A DNA stretch of 44,390 nucleotides from an uncultured Clostridia bacterium (GTDB taxonomy: Bacteria; Bacillota; Clostridia; Christensenellales; CAG-917): the NCBI GenBank assembly GCA_944360115.1, contig CALVTH010000009.1, positions 1-44,390 on the forward strand. Direction: 5' to 3'. Positions 8,680 through 20,799 of this stretch are shown piece by piece. The notes below the pieces were generated by a model. The model saw only the letters and a list, made by a program, of their open reading frames with translations, made no database searches and had not been told where the DNA came from. The translations under genes were made by a program, and so were the position numbers. Numbering within the stretch: position 1 is the stretch's first letter; every line of letters starts with the position of its first letter.

Positions 8680-10371
8680 TCACATACTCTCGGGAGCCTT
8701 GATTCCGATGAGCGAAAGGGCGCATTTCAGCGTCTTTGCCACACACTCCGTGAGCTTAAGTCGCGCGGCGGTCGCCCCCGCGTCGTCGGAGATTATGCGG
8801 TGCTCGATGTAGAAACGGTTGAACTTCTCGGCGAGGTCCACAGCGTAACGGGTGACGAAAGACGGCTCGCGCGATTTCGCCGCCGCGCGCACCGCGTCCT
8901 CGAAGGACAACAGGCACTTGACCGTCTCGTACGCTTCGTCGGAGACCAGCGCGGAATAGTCCGCCGCCGCACGCTCTCCCGCCTTGCGCAGCACGCTGGC
9001 GCAACGGGCGTAGGTGTACTGCACATACGGCGCGGTCTCTCCGTCGAAATTGAGCACCTTGTCAAAGGAGAAAACGATGTCCTTTATGCGGCTGTTCCAC
9101 AGCGCGGAGAACACCACGGCGCCCACGCCGACGGCTTCGGCAATCTCGTCCTGTCCTGCGTTGTCGGGGTTCTTTTCCGCAACGATTTTCTTCGCCTTTT
9201 CGACGGCCTTGTCCAGCACCTCGGCAAGCCACACCACTCTGCCGCCTCTCGTGGACATCGCCCCGTCCTCGAGCGACACCATACCGAACGCGATGTGTTC
9301 CATATCCTTTGCGCCCGCAAAATCCATAAGTTCAAGCACCTTAAACAGCTGCTTAAAGTACAGATTCTGCTGATACGCCACGACATACAGGCACTTGTCG
9401 AAGTCGTAGGTTTTCTTGCGGTAATACGCCGCGGCGATGTCGCGCGTGGCGTAAAGCGTGGCGCCGTCGGCCTTGACAAGCAGGCAGGGAGGCATATCGT
9501 ATTCGTCGAGCCTGACCACTTCCGCGCCGTCCGATTTCACCAGCAGTCCTTTCTCGCGGAGTATGTCGAGGCAGGCGTCCATTTTGTCGTTGTAGAAGCT
9601 CTCTCCCGCGTAACTGTCGAAGGTCACGCCCAGACGGTCGTATATCCTGCCGACGGCTTTCATCGTTATTTCCTTGAACGCGGCGAAATACTCGCCCGCC
9701 TCTCCGTCGCCGTCCTCGATTTTCTTGAACCACGCGCGCGCCTCGTCGTCGAGGGCGGGATTTTCCTCGGCTTCGCGGTGGTAGCGCACATACAGCGAAT
9801 TGAGGAAATATTCGTCCTTGCCCTTTATTTCTTCGAGCGACGACCACTTGCGCACGGCGACGATGAGTTTGCCGAACTGCGTGCCCCAGTCGCCGAGGTG
9901 GTTTATGCCGACGGCGTTGTAGCCCAGATATTTGAAAATGCGGTAAAGCGCCGCGCCTATGACCGTGGTGGAGAGGTGCCCGATGTGGAAAGGCTTGGCT
10001 ATGTTGACGGAACTGTAATCGAGACACACCGTCCTGCCCTCGCCCTCTCTCTCGCCGCGAGTGCTCTCTCCCGTCCAGCCGTCCAGCGCGGAGAGACTCC
10101 TCGCCGTATATTCGCGGTCGAAGAAAAAGTTGAGATAGCCGCCCGCTGTTTCCGTGCGCCCGACACATTCCGGCACGACGAGCGCGTCCGCTATATCCTG
10201 CGCTATCGCCGCGGGAGCCTTGCGCAGCGCGCGCGCGAACTTGAAGCACGGAAGCGCGATGTCTCCGAGTTTGCTTTCCTTGGGGATTTCCAACGCGGCG
10301 GAGATTTCCTCTTCGGCGAGCGCGCCGCCCGCCGCCGCGGCTATTGCCGCCGTAATTTCTTTTTCGAACAT
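8680..10371 (-). CDS. argS: Arginyl-tRNA synthetase
   Basis: This 563-aa class I synthetase charges tRNA-Arg. The N-terminal Arg-tRNA-synthetase-specific domain (about 1-85) contains GDIALPCFKFARALRK and GGYLNFFF. The HIGH signature is at 129-132 (KPFHIGHLSTTVIG). The KMSKS-like loop is replaced by MSTRGGRVV, as in many ArgS proteins that lack canonical KMSKS. A DALR anticodon-binding domain follows, ending ALSLIGIKAPESM. It lies 30 bp after ychF and is probably co-transcribed with it. The SD is weak (GCAGGTT). Confidence 0.96.
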   Translation of the reverse strand: MFEKEITAAIAAAAGGALAEEEISAALEIPKESKLGDIALPCFKFARALRKAPAAIAQDIADALVVPECVGRTETAGGYLNFFFDREYTARSLSALDGWTGESTRGEREGEGRTVCLDYSSVNIAKPFHIGHLSTTVIGAALYRIFKYLGYNAVGINHLGDWGTQFGKLIVAVRKWSSLEEIKGKDEYFLNSLYVRYHREAEENPALDDEARAWFKKIEDGDGEAGEYFAAFKEITMKAVGRIYDRLGVTFDSYAGESFYNDKMDACLDILREKGLLVKSDGAEVVRLDEYDMPPCLLVKADGATLYATRDIAAAYYRKKTYDFDKCLYVVAYQQNLYFKQLFKVLELMDFAGAKDMEHIAFGMVSLEDGAMSTRGGRVVWLAEVLDKAVEKAKKIVAEKNPDNAGQDEIAEAVGVGAVVFSALWNSRIKDIVFSFDKVLNFDGETAPYVQYTYARCASVLRKAGERAAADYSALVSDEAYETVKCLLSFEDAVRAAAKSREPSFVTRYAVDLAEKFNRFYIEHRIISDDAGATAARLKLTECVAKTLKCALSLIGIKAPESM

Positions 10372-10401
10372 AACCTGCGCGGTTGCCCGCTCTCCTTACA
10401 A

Positions 10402-11484
10402 TTACACATTGAACCTGAACAGCACGACATCGTTCTCGCGCATGACATAGTCCTTGCCTTCGCTGCGCACCTTGCCTTTCTCCTTCGCCGCCGTGAAAGA
10501 CCCGCACTCCAGCAGAGTCTCGTAATCGACGATTTCGGCGCGGATGAATCCCTTCTCGAAATCGCTGTGGATTTTGCCCGCCGCCTGCGGCGCTTTGGTG
10601 CCCTTGACTATCGTCCACGCGCGAGTCTCTTTCTCGCCCGCCGTCAGATAACTTATGAGTCCGAGCAGTTTGTAGGAAGCCTTGACCAGTTTGTCAAGCC
10701 CGCTTTCCTTGAGCCCGTACTCTTCCATAAACACGGCGCGCTCCTCGTCGTCCAGCGCGCCGAGGTCCTCCTCGAGTTTGGCGCACAGCACCACGCACTC
10801 CGCACCCTCGCGCGCCGCCGCTTCGGCGACCTTCCGAGTGTAGGCGTTGCCGTTTATGCCCGCTTCGTCGGTGTTGGCGGCGTAGATGACGGGCTTGGCG
10901 GTCAGCAGAAACTGTTCGTCCACAAACGCCTTGAATTCATCGTCCATGGGCAGGGAGCGGAGCGGTTTGCCCGCCTCCAGCCACTCTTTCATTTTGGTCA
11001 GCCTGTCGACATCCTCGGCGTATTTCCTGTCCGCTTTGAGCATCGTCTGCGCCTTGCCCATTCTGCGTTCCAGCGTTTCGAGGTCGGCAAGGATGAGTTC
11101 GAGGTTTATGGTCTCCATGTCGCGGACGGGGTCGACCGTGCCGTCGACATGAATGATGTTTTCGTCGTCGAAACACCGCACCACATGCACCACGGCGTCT
11201 ACCTCGCGTATGTGCGACAGGAATTTGTTGCCGAGTCCCTCTCCGCGGCTTGCCCCCTTGACAAGCCCCGCTATGTCGACGAATTCCAGCGTGGTGGGCG
11301 TGATTTTCCTGCTGTCGTAAAGGGCGGCGAGTTTGTCGAGTCTTTCGTCGGGAACGGCGACGATGCCCACATTGGGCTCTATGGTGCAAAAGGCGTAATT
11401 GGCGGCCTGCGCACCTGCCTTGGTAATAGCGTTGAAAAGCGTGCTCTTCCCCACATTGGGAAGTCCTACCACTCCGAGTTTCAT
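10402..11484 (-). CDS. ychF: Redox-regulated ATPase/GTPase YchF (Obg-like, OLA1 family)
   Basis: This 360-aa TRAFAC-class P-loop NTPase has G1 GLPNVGKS (7-14), the family signature [17 protein letters not shown], the G3 region [20 protein letters not shown], and the G4-like NTDE. The C-terminal TGS-like domain ends in [15 protein letters not shown]. YchF binds ribosomes and is associated with stress and oxidative responses. The start at 11484 gives the conserved MKLGVVGLP. The upstream in-frame extension to 11541 is rejected. A GAGAGG-type SD is present. Confidence 0.96.
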   Translation of the reverse strand: MKLGVVGLPNVGKSTLFNAITKAGAQAANYAFCTIEPNVGIVAVPDERLDKLAALYDSRKITPTTLEFVDIAGLVKGASRGEGLGNKFLSHIREVDAVVHVVRCFDDENIIHVDGTVDPVRDMETINLELILADLETLERRMGKAQTMLKADRKYAEDVDRLTKMKEWLEAGKPLRSLPMDDEFKAFVDEQFLLTAKPVIYAANTDEAGINGNAYTRKVAEAAAREGAECVVLCAKLEEDLGALDDEERAVFMEEYGLKESGLDKLVKASYKLLGLISYLTAGEKETRAWTIVKGTKAPQAAGKIHSDFEKGFIRAEIVDYETLLECGSFTAAKEKGKVRSEGKDYVMRENDVVLFRFNV

Positions 11485-11553
11485 ATCCACCTCTCGGGCG
11501 CGCCCGCGGCGTAAGCGCGCATACTCGCCCGCGTACAGCAATATACTGGACTA

Positions 11554-11582
11554 ATTATAAGACATCCGCGGCGATTAGTAAA
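11554..11582 (-). promoter_or_regulatory. Promoter of ychF-argS
   Basis: A -10 TATAAT (11559-11554, minus strand) has a weak -35 TTTACT (11582-11577) at 17 bp spacing. It lies in the ychF/uppP divergent intergenic region. No equally clear plus-strand promoter for uppP is visible. Confidence 0.5.
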
Positions 11583-11616
11583 GAAAACAACGCTTTTCGC
11601 CGCAAAACGGTGAATT

Positions 11617-12375
11617 ATGAGCGTTTGGGAAGCAATAGTTCTCGGTCTGGTACAGGGCGCTACGGAATTCCTGCCAGTCTCGTCGTCAGGGCACCTCCTC
11701 TTTCTGGAAAAGGCGGGAGTGGGCACCCCCGACCTCTTCTTCAACATCTGTCTGCACCTCGGCACCCTGCTCGCCGTGGTCGTCTGCCTGCGTGCGGACA
11801 TACTCTCCCTCTTCCGCCGCGACGGACGAAAGACCCTGCTCTTCCTCTTCCTGTCCTGCCTGCCGACGGGCGCGCTCGCCCTGCTCTTCATGTACTTCGC
11901 TCCCTCTCTCGTGGACGGCGCAATGCTTCCCCTCGGATTCATGACCACCACGGCGCTGCTGGTGCTCGCCCGCTGTTTCGTCGGCAAGCCCCGCTTCCTC
12001 GACGCAAAGGCAAGCCTGCTCGCGGGCGTGTTTCAGGGCGTAGCCGTGCTGCCGGGCATATCGCGCAGCGGCGCGACCGTCGCCGCCCTCAGGCTGTACG
12101 GCGTGGACAAACCCGCCGCCGCGAAATTCTCTTTCCTGATGTCGCTGCCCGTGATTGTGGCTTCCGCCCTGTACGAAGGCGGCAAAATCGCCCTCTCGGG
12201 CGAAGCGCCCGCCGTGGGAATCCTGCCCCTTGTCGCGGGGACGGCGGCGGCTTTCGTGTCGGGACTTGCGGCGATAAAATTCTTCCTCGCCCTGTTTGAG
12301 AAACGCTCGCTGACCCCCTTCGCCGTGTACACCGCCGCAATGTCAGTCGCGTCGTTTCTGCTGTTTTATCTTTGA
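11617..12375 (+). CDS. uppP: Undecaprenyl-diphosphatase UppP (BacA)
   Basis: This 252-aa polytopic membrane protein of the BacA/UppP family dephosphorylates undecaprenyl diphosphate so the cell-wall lipid carrier is recycled. Its overproduction gives bacitracin resistance in other species. The two family motifs are EFLPVSSSGH (17-26) and PGISRSG (146-152), and about seven or eight hydrophobic segments are visible. The SD is poor (GGTGA close to the ATG at 11617). It is divergent from ychF and convergent with the GH27 gene. Confidence 0.95.
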   Translation: MSVWEAIVLGLVQGATEFLPVSSSGHLLFLEKAGVGTPDLFFNICLHLGTLLAVVVCLRADILSLFRRDGRKTLLFLFLSCLPTGALALLFMYFAPSLVDGAMLPLGFMTTTALLVLARCFVGKPRFLDAKASLLAGVFQGVAVLPGISRSGATVAALRLYGVDKPAAAKFSFLMSLPVIVASALYEGGKIALSGEAPAVGILPLVAGTAAAFVSGLAAIKFFLALFEKRSLTPFAVYTAAMSVASFLLFYL

Positions 12376-12452
12376 TTTTCGACAAATAAACTTTGTTTTT
12401 GCGCAATCGCCGCGCTGCAACAAAAAGTGTGAGAGTAGCGATTTTGCGTAAG

Positions 12453-12481
12453 AAAAAGCCCCGTCGCAAATGCGGCGGGGC
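12453..12481 (-). terminator. Terminator after the glycosidase operon
   Basis: The 10-bp stem GCCCCGTCGC/GCGGCGGGGC (12458-12481, one G-U pair) has an AAAT loop. On the minus strand it is followed by T5, so it ends leftward transcription from the GH27 gene. It may also slow uppP readthrough. Confidence 0.75.
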
Positions 12482-12515
12482 CTCTGTCGTTGCGCATTTT
12501 ATATGCGTTGCGGGG

Positions 12516-14138
12516 TTATCTGAAACGGAACACCACCACTCCGTTGCCCGCCACCTTGACCTTGGCGCGGCTGCCGTCGAGGGTGACTTCGCCCGTGATT
12601 TCGGTGATTTCGCCCGCGAATTTGCCCGCCGCCACATAATCGTCCTTGCACAGCGACGCAAGGTCGAACGAAGCGCGCTGCGCGTAGCCGCGTTTGTTGA
12701 AGAAGCACACCGCCGTCGAACCGTCGGCAAGAGGCTTCGCCAGCACATCCACCGCGCCGCGTCTGACTCTCTTCGCCTGTTTGCAAAGGGCGTCCTGGTC
12801 GATTGCGATGAGGTCGCGGTTGGTGACAATGTCGAGCACGGGCTTGGTTATTTTGCGGATGTCGTTGCCCAGCACCAGCGGAGCGCTCATCATGCACCAC
12901 AGGGCGAAGTGCGCCATGTTCTGGTCGTAGGTCAGTTTGCCGTTGCCCACTTCCAGCATATCGGGGTCGTTGAAGTGCCCCGCCGAAGCGTATTTCCACA
13001 GCTTGACATTGCGGCCGTAGATAATCTTTATCCACTGCCACCACGGACGGATGTCGGGGGTGGTGCGCCACATATTGCCCGCCGTCGCGCCCCACAGCCA
13101 GGGCTTGCGGAAGCCCCATTCGCATATCGAGAACAGAATGGGTTTGACGGGTTCGCCCGTCCTTGCCGCCTGCTCTTCAGCCGCCTGAACGAGACAACGC
13201 GACATATGACGGTACTGTATCGCCGCACTGACATTCTTGTCGGTGACGGGATTGCCGAGTTCGATTGAGTTTCTGCCCGCCCTGAGTGTCACCACCGTCT
13301 GGAAACGCGCGGTGAGATTGAAAACTTTCTGCCCGGGGAAATAAATGCCGTCCGCCTCTTCGCCGTTGACCTTCACGCCGAGATATTTTTCGTAGGAGCC
13401 GTATTTCCTTATGTTGACCGTGAGGATATATTCGCCCGCTTCGTCAACGACAATGTTGTCGAACAGTATACTGCCCGCCCCCGCGTCCATGCCGGAGACA
13501 TACTGACCGCCGCGCAGACGCTTGTCCTTCATACGGCGGGCGAGCCCTTGGAGTATGGCGTTGGAAACGAGATATTCCGTGGTCTTGCCGCTGCCCTTTT
13601 TCGAAACATCCACCGAGAACACGAGCGGCGCGTAGGACGGCACTTTCTTGTTGTGACAGAAATCGTATTTGAAATATTCCAGCCCCCATTTGGCTATCGT
13701 ACGGGCGTCGGCGAGTTCGCGCCCGAGACTGGCGGGCAGGTCCTCGCAGGTAAGAGTGCCGTTGGAGGAATAAATGCCGACTTTGAGCCCGAGGGTGTTT
13801 ATCTTTTTCACCAGTGCGGGAATACCCTCGGAGAAACGCACGAGGTCGCCCTGCCATTCGCCGTTTTCGTCGCGCATGTTGGAGTGCCAGTTGTCATCGA
13901 GGTTGACATAGGTATAACCCGCGTCGGCAAGCCCCGTCTCCTTGAGCGCGACGGCGGTGTCGTAGATGAGTTGCTGGTCGATGTTGTTGCGGAAAGTGTT
14001 CCAGCTGGACCAACCCATGAGCGGCGTCTTGCGCACGCCGTTTTCGTAGGTCGGCAACGCCTCCTCACGCGTCCGCGGCGCGCCGCCGAACATCTTGCGG
14101 ATATAACAGAAAGGACACATCTTGTTGCGTTTTGCCAT
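12516..14138 (-). CDS. GH27-type alpha-galactosidase with an inserted beta-sandwich (CBM-like) domain
   Basis: This 540-aa protein begins as a GH27 (beta/alpha)8 barrel: TPLMGWSSWNTF (38-49), YVNLDDNWH, KVGIYSSNGTLTC. The nucleophile is in KYDFC (Asp159). After it, instead of the usual short link, about residues 168-300 form an extra domain with an AGEYILTVNI, KYLGVKVNGEEADGIYF, VVTLRAGRNSIELGNP pattern, typical of CBM6/35-like carbohydrate-binding beta sandwiches. The barrel then resumes at PILFSICEWG. The acid/base candidate is Asp362 in MWRTTPDIRP, and DPDMLEVGNG (391-400) follows. A C-terminal beta domain ends the protein. There is no signal peptide, so it probably acts on imported oligosaccharides. 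The N-terminus carries MCPFCYIRK, of unknown role. SD AGAGGAG. It lies 85 bp after the GH13 gene. Confidence 0.88.
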   Translation of the reverse strand: MAKRNKMCPFCYIRKMFGGAPRTREEALPTYENGVRKTPLMGWSSWNTFRNNIDQQLIYDTAVALKETGLADAGYTYVNLDDNWHSNMRDENGEWQGDLVRFSEGIPALVKKINTLGLKVGIYSSNGTLTCEDLPASLGRELADARTIAKWGLEYFKYDFCHNKKVPSYAPLVFSVDVSKKGSGKTTEYLVSNAILQGLARRMKDKRLRGGQYVSGMDAGAGSILFDNIVVDEAGEYILTVNIRKYGSYEKYLGVKVNGEEADGIYFPGQKVFNLTARFQTVVTLRAGRNSIELGNPVTDKNVSAAIQYRHMSRCLVQAAEEQAARTGEPVKPILFSICEWGFRKPWLWGATAGNMWRTTPDIRPWWQWIKIIYGRNVKLWKYASAGHFNDPDMLEVGNGKLTYDQNMAHFALWCMMSAPLVLGNDIRKITKPVLDIVTNRDLIAIDQDALCKQAKRVRRGAVDVLAKPLADGSTAVCFFNKRGYAQRASFDLASLCKDDYVAAGKFAGEITEITGEVTLDGSRAKVKVAGNGVVVFRFR

Positions 14139-14223
14139 AATAAACTCCTCTTTTTATCAAAACCGACGGGGTGTCGGCTGCTTAATCTTCAGTTGCGCGG
14201 CGCGCGACGCGCCGCCCGGTCGG

Positions 14224-15891
14224 TCACTTCTCCACGAGGAAGATGTGCGCCTCGTAGGGTCTCATTCTGCCCGCCAGCGAGCCGTCGTAGGTGCCCGCCA
14301 GACGTTTTGCGCCCTTGGGGACAACCCTCTTTACGGGAGCCGCCGACACCGTCTTGCCCGACATATTCGCCGCCACGAAAAGACGCGTGCCGTCGTCGCC
14401 GATTTTCTCGTAAATGTACACCTTGCCGTTGCACTTGGCGTATTCCTTGTATTTGCCGTAAATCGCCGCTTCCTTGTACTGCTTGCGGAGCGCGATTATC
14501 TTGCGGTAATAGTTGAGCAGGGAGTTCGGGTCGGACTCTTCCGCCGCAACATTGATTTCCTTGTAGTTGGGATTGACATGGAACCACGGCGTGCCCGTCG
14601 TGAATCCCGCATTTTCTTCGGCGTTCCACTGCACGGGAGTGCGGGCGTTGTCGCGGGAGGCGTACGCGCAATTGCGGAAAATCCTCTTCGCCGAGAAAAG
14701 GTGCGTCTTTTCCATGAGGTCCTTGGCGCAGAAGGACGCCACATCGACTATGTCGCTCCAGTCTTTGAAAGGATAGTTGAGCATGCCTATCTCCTGCCCC
14801 TGATAGACAAAGTGCGTGCCCGACAGGAAGGTGTATATGGTGGCGATCGCCTTGCCGCTCTCCGTCCTCATCTTCTCGCTGCCGTAGCGGGAAATGACGC
14901 GGGGTTGGTCGTGGTTTTCCATATAGTTGGTGTTCCACGCCACGCCGTACATCTTCTTCTGCCACCTGCGGAACACCTTTTTGAGTTTACGCAGGCTGAA
15001 CCCCGTCGGAAGGTAACTGATAACGAAACAGTCCGCCGACATGTGCTGGAACTGGAACATCATGTCCAGCTGCTGATCTTCGCCCTCTTTTATGTACTTG
15101 AGCGCGTTTTTGGGCGTCATCATCGGCGCTTCACCCAGCTGGAACGCGTCGTAATCCTTGAGCACCTGCCTGTACTCCAGCAGATACTTGTGTATGTTGG
15201 GACCGGGGGAATAGTGCTCCTGCCCGCACATGACGGGAACGGGGAATCCGTTTGGCAGTCCCTCGCGCTTGCTGATGTAGGTGATGACATCCTCGCGGAA
15301 ACCGTCCACGCCCATATCCAGCCAGAAACGCATTATGCTTTTGACTTCCTCGCGCACGGCGGGATTGTCGTGATTGAGGTCGGGCTGCTCGACGGCGAAG
15401 AGGTGCAGATAATATTCTCCCCTCTCCTCGTTCCATTGCCACGCGGGACCGGGGAAGGTCGCCTGCCAGTTATTTGGAGGACGCTTGCCGTCTTTGCCCT
15501 TGCCGGGACGCCAGATGTAATAGTCCTTATACTTTGGGTCTCCCGCCGCCGACTTTTTGAACCATTCGTGCTGGTCGGAAGTGTGATTGATGACCAGGTC
15601 CATAACCACCTTGAGCCCGCGGGCGTGCGCGCCGGCGAGCACGGCTTTGAAATCTTCCATAGTCCCGTACTCGGGATTGATTGCGCGGTAGTCCGAAATG
15701 TCGTAACCGTAGTCCTTCTGCGGAGAAGCGTAAAGCGGCGAGAACCATATTGCGTCCACGCCGAGGCTCTTGATGTAGTCGAGTTTGCCGAGCACGCCCT
15801 TAAGGTCGCCAATGCCGTCGCCGTTTCCGTCGCAGAAACTGCGCGGCCATATCTGATATACCGAAAGCTCCCTGAACCAAGTCTTCTGCAT
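14224..15891 (-). CDS. GH13 alpha-glucosidase, oligo-1,6-glucosidase type
   Basis: This 555-aa enzyme has all GH13 conserved regions: DLVINHTS, GVDGFREDVI with nucleophile Asp201, LGEAPMM with acid/base Glu254, and NHDQPR with Asp328. The QPDLN motif (169-173) and Val202 right after the nucleophile are typical of the oligo-1,6-glucosidase subfamily, which cleaves alpha-1,6 bonds of isomaltose-type sugars. There is no signal peptide, so it is cytoplasmic. The start at 15891 (MQKTWFRELSVYQIWPRSF) has an SD-like GGAGAG. An in-frame extension to 15984 is Arg/Gly-rich and rejected. It is the first gene of a two-gene sugar-degrading operon with the GH27 gene. A GC-rich palindrome (about 14197-14215) lies between the two genes. 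Confidence 0.95.
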   Translation of the reverse strand: MQKTWFRELSVYQIWPRSFCDGNGDGIGDLKGVLGKLDYIKSLGVDAIWFSPLYASPQKDYGYDISDYRAINPEYGTMEDFKAVLAGAHARGLKVVMDLVINHTSDQHEWFKKSAAGDPKYKDYYIWRPGKGKDGKRPPNNWQATFPGPAWQWNEERGEYYLHLFAVEQPDLNHDNPAVREEVKSIMRFWLDMGVDGFREDVITYISKREGLPNGFPVPVMCGQEHYSPGPNIHKYLLEYRQVLKDYDAFQLGEAPMMTPKNALKYIKEGEDQQLDMMFQFQHMSADCFVISYLPTGFSLRKLKKVFRRWQKKMYGVAWNTNYMENHDQPRVISRYGSEKMRTESGKAIATIYTFLSGTHFVYQGQEIGMLNYPFKDWSDIVDVASFCAKDLMEKTHLFSAKRIFRNCAYASRDNARTPVQWNAEENAGFTTGTPWFHVNPNYKEINVAAEESDPNSLLNYYRKIIALRKQYKEAAIYGKYKEYAKCNGKVYIYEKIGDDGTRLFVAANMSGKTVSAAPVKRVVPKGAKRLAGTYDGSLAGRMRPYEAHIFLVEK

Positions 15892-15974
15892 AATTCTCTC
15901 CTCTGTCGCTCCGTTGCCGCTTCCGCGCGCCCTTGTGCGGGCGCGACCGCGCGGCGCGCGACCCATCTCACTCA

Positions 15975-16003
15975 ATTCTAACAACTTTCCGCCGCAAGTT
16001 CAA
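15975..16003 (-). promoter_or_regulatory. Promoter of the GH13-GH27 operon
   Basis: On the minus strand a -35 TTGAAC (16003-15998) and -10 TAGAAT (15980-15975) are 17 bp apart. The leader of about 80 nt is very GC-rich with overlapping GCGCGC palindromes (about 15930-15960). No recognisable catabolite-response (cre) site was seen. Confidence 0.65.
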
Positions 16004-16144
16004 GCCCGATATTGCCGTGAATCGGGGCAAACGGCGGTTTTGCGCAGGTTTCGCGCCGAGCGCCGCCGCAACGAATTTCCCTTCCTTTCCGCGGCGTCGT
16101 TCGCCGTTCTCCTTGCGGCTCTTCAAAATCCTGTCCACACATGG

Positions 16145-16172
16145 AAAAAGCACCGCAAATGCGGTGCTTTTC
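16145..16172 (-). terminator. Terminator after gyrA
   Basis: GCACCGC/GCGGTGC stem (16150-16167) with an AAAT loop, flanked by A5 and T4, so it can work in both directions. It sits 30 bp past the gyrA stop. Confidence 0.8.
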
Positions 16173-16201
16173 CGTTATCTAACCGTGTGAATTGCGGTTT
16201 G

Positions 16202-18772
16202 TTATTCCTCTGCGGGAGATTCGGGAGCGGCGGGTTCCGTCGTTTCGGCGGGGGTTGTCGCTTCGGTTGCGGTTTCGGAGGTTTCGCCTTCGACGGTTTC
16301 GGGCTCTTCCTCTTCGTGCGGCGTGAGCGCTATGCTGACGACCTTGGCGCTGTCGTCCTTGAGTTTCATTATGCGCACGCCCTGCGTGGCTCTGCCTATC
16401 TTGCTGATTTCGTCCGCCTGCACCCTGATGATGATACCGCCGTCGGTAATCATCATGATGTCGGTGTCGGCGGGTATGACCTTGAGTCCCGCAAGACCGC
16501 CCGTCTTTTCGTTGAACACGCCCGCCTTGACGCCTTTGCCCGCTCTGCCCTGCAGGGGGTAGTCGGCTATGCTGCTGCGTTTGCCGTATCCGTGCGAAGT
16601 GACGGTGAGGATTTCGCAATCGTCGGTGACGACGGCGAGGTCCACCATGTGCGCGCCTTCGGCAAGCCGCATACTCTTGACGCCCATTGCCGTCCTGCCC
16701 GTGGGGCGGATGTCCTTTTCGTTGAAGTGTATGCAGTATCCTTCGTCGGACGCCATGATGAGTTCGTCGTTGCCGCTGGTGAGCACGGCTTCGATGAGTT
16801 CGTCGTCGTCGACGAACTTTATGGCTATCTTGCCGTTGCGCTTTATGGACTCGAACTCCGAAAGCGGGGTCTTCTTGATGAGTCCGTTGCGCGTGGCGAG
16901 CATAAGGAAGCGACCTTCGCGCTCTTCGGGCAGCGGCAACAATGTCTGCACCTTCTCGCCCGGCACCAGCTGCAACAGGTTGATGATTGCCCTGCCCCTC
17001 GAAGTCTTGCTTGCCTCGGGGATTTCGTAGCCTTTCATCGTGAACACCTTGCCGAGGTTGGTGAAAAACATGAGGTCCTGATGAGTGTTGCTGACGAAGA
17101 TGTGCTCGACAAAGTCGTCCTCTTTGGCCTTGTGGGCCGTCACGCCCATGCCGCCGCGACGCTGAGAACGGTACTCGGACACGGGAATACGCTTGATGTA
17201 GCCGCCGTGGGTCATGCTGACCGCAATGTCCTCTTTGTCGATGAGGTCGGCGATGTTGATTTCGGAATAATCGTAGCTGAGTTCGCTGCGGCGAGGAGTC
17301 GCGTAATTGTCCTTAATCTCGGTGAGTTCCTTGACGATGATTTCCTTGACGGCGTCTTCGGACGCGAGAATACGCTTGTATTCGGCGATTTCCGCACGCT
17401 TCTGCTCCAGCTCTTCGTTGATTTTCTCCACCTCGAGCCCTGTGAGGCGTTGCAGGCGCATTTCGAGGATTGCCACGGCCTGTTTCTCGCTGAGCAGGAA
17501 ACGCGCCGTCAGTTTGTCTATGGCGTCCTGTCTGTCCGCGCTCTTCTTGAGCAGTTCGACCACTTCGTCGATGTTGGCGAGCGCTATGGCGAGACCGTTG
17601 AGGATGTGTTCCCTTTCCTCGGCTTTCTCGAGGTCGAAACGCGTGCGCCTGACGATGACATCTTCCTGGTGGGCGACATAATATTCGAGAATTTGTTTGA
17701 GGTTGAGAATGCGCGGTACGCCGTCAACCAGCGCGAGCAGGATGATTGAGTTGTTGACCTGCATACTCGTCTGCTTGAACAGCGTGTTGAGCACCACCTG
17801 CGGGTTGTAATCCTTCTTGACATCGATGACTATGCGCATACCCGTGCGGTCGGTCTCCTCGCTGATGTCGGAAATACCCTCCAGTCTCTTGTCCTTGACC
17901 TGGTCGGCTATGTTCTCGATGAGACGGGCCTTGTTGACCTGATACGGAATCTCCGTGACGATGATACGGCTCTTGCCGTTGGGCAGTTCCTCGATTTCCG
18001 TGCGGGAGCGGATGACCGCGCCGCCGCGACCCGTGCGGTACGCCTGACGGATTGCCGCCCTGCCCAGCACCAGACCCGCTGTGGGATAGTCGGGCGCGGG
18101 AATGTATTCCATAAGGTCGTCCACTTCCAGTTCGGGATTGTGTATGAGCGCGATGACCGCGTCGATGACTTCGCCGAGGTTGTGCGGGGGAATGGATGTC
18201 GCCATACCGACGGCTATACCGTCCGACCCGTTGACGAGCAGGTTGGGGAAACGGCTGGGCAACACCACGGGCTGCTCGCGCGTGTCGTCGAAGTTGGGAT
18301 AGAAATCAACCGTGCGCTTGTCGATGTCGCGAATCATTTCGAGCGCGATTTTGGAAAGACGCGCTTCGGTGTAACGGTATGCCGCGGGAGGGTCTCCGTC
18401 GACGGAACCGAAGTTGCCGTGACCGTCCACGAGAGGACATCTTATGGAGAAGTCCTGCGCCAGACGCACCATTGCGTCGTACACGGAACTGTCGCCGTGA
18501 GGATGATATTTGCCCAGCACCTCGCCGACCACCATGGCGCTCTTGCGGTACGGCTTGTCGGGGGTGAGGTTGAGTTCGCTCATGGCGTACAGGATACGAC
18601 GGTGGACGGGTTTGAGACCGTCGCGCACATCGGGTATGGCGCGCGACACATTGACCGCCATTGCGTAGGAGATGAAGGACTTCTTGAGTTCGTTCTCCAC
18701 CTCGACATTGACTATCTTGCTGTCCGCAAGATGTTCGATGTATTCCTTGTCTTTGTCTTTAATGGTGCTCAT
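16202..18772 (-). CDS. gyrA: DNA gyrase subunit A
   Basis: This 856-aa subunit cuts and rejoins DNA to introduce negative supercoils with GyrB. The catalytic Tyr134 is in [10 protein letters not shown]. The quinolone-resistance region reads [12 protein letters not shown], with Ser95 and Asp99 matching susceptible-type E. coli Ser83 and Asp87. The C-terminal beta-pinwheel starts with the GyrA box as QRRGGMG (canonical QRRGGKG, so Lys is Met here). The extreme C-terminus (about 40 residues) is an acidic Glu/Thr/Pro/Ala tail. It starts 9 bp after gyrB with SD AAGGAG. GyrA-type rather than ParC-type identity rests on the GyrA box and the gyrB linkage. Confidence 0.96.
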   Translation of the reverse strand: MSTIKDKDKEYIEHLADSKIVNVEVENELKKSFISYAMAVNVSRAIPDVRDGLKPVHRRILYAMSELNLTPDKPYRKSAMVVGEVLGKYHPHGDSSVYDAMVRLAQDFSIRCPLVDGHGNFGSVDGDPPAAYRYTEARLSKIALEMIRDIDKRTVDFYPNFDDTREQPVVLPSRFPNLLVNGSDGIAVGMATSIPPHNLGEVIDAVIALIHNPELEVDDLMEYIPAPDYPTAGLVLGRAAIRQAYRTGRGGAVIRSRTEIEELPNGKSRIIVTEIPYQVNKARLIENIADQVKDKRLEGISDISEETDRTGMRIVIDVKKDYNPQVVLNTLFKQTSMQVNNSIILLALVDGVPRILNLKQILEYYVAHQEDVIVRRTRFDLEKAEEREHILNGLAIALANIDEVVELLKKSADRQDAIDKLTARFLLSEKQAVAILEMRLQRLTGLEVEKINEELEQKRAEIAEYKRILASEDAVKEIIVKELTEIKDNYATPRRSELSYDYSEINIADLIDKEDIAVSMTHGGYIKRIPVSEYRSQRRGGMGVTAHKAKEDDFVEHIFVSNTHQDLMFFTNLGKVFTMKGYEIPEASKTSRGRAIINLLQLVPGEKVQTLLPLPEEREGRFLMLATRNGLIKKTPLSEFESIKRNGKIAIKFVDDDELIEAVLTSGNDELIMASDEGYCIHFNEKDIRPTGRTAMGVKSMRLAEGAHMVDLAVVTDDCEILTVTSHGYGKRSSIADYPLQGRAGKGVKAGVFNEKTGGLAGLKVIPADTDIMMITDGGIIIRVQADEISKIGRATQGVRIMKLKDDSAKVVSIALTPHEEEEPETVEGETSETATEATTPAETTEPAAPESPAEE

Positions 18773-18781
18773 ATCGTCTCC

Positions 18782-20689
<1,908 letters not shown>

Positions 20690-20799
20690 TTATTCCTCCT
20701 GTGTTGTGGTAGCGCGCCGTAATTGCGGAAAATCCGCAAAGGCGCGACGAGGTAGTCCTTTTTCCGCCGCCGTCGGGCGACGGCATTTTGTTCCGCTGT

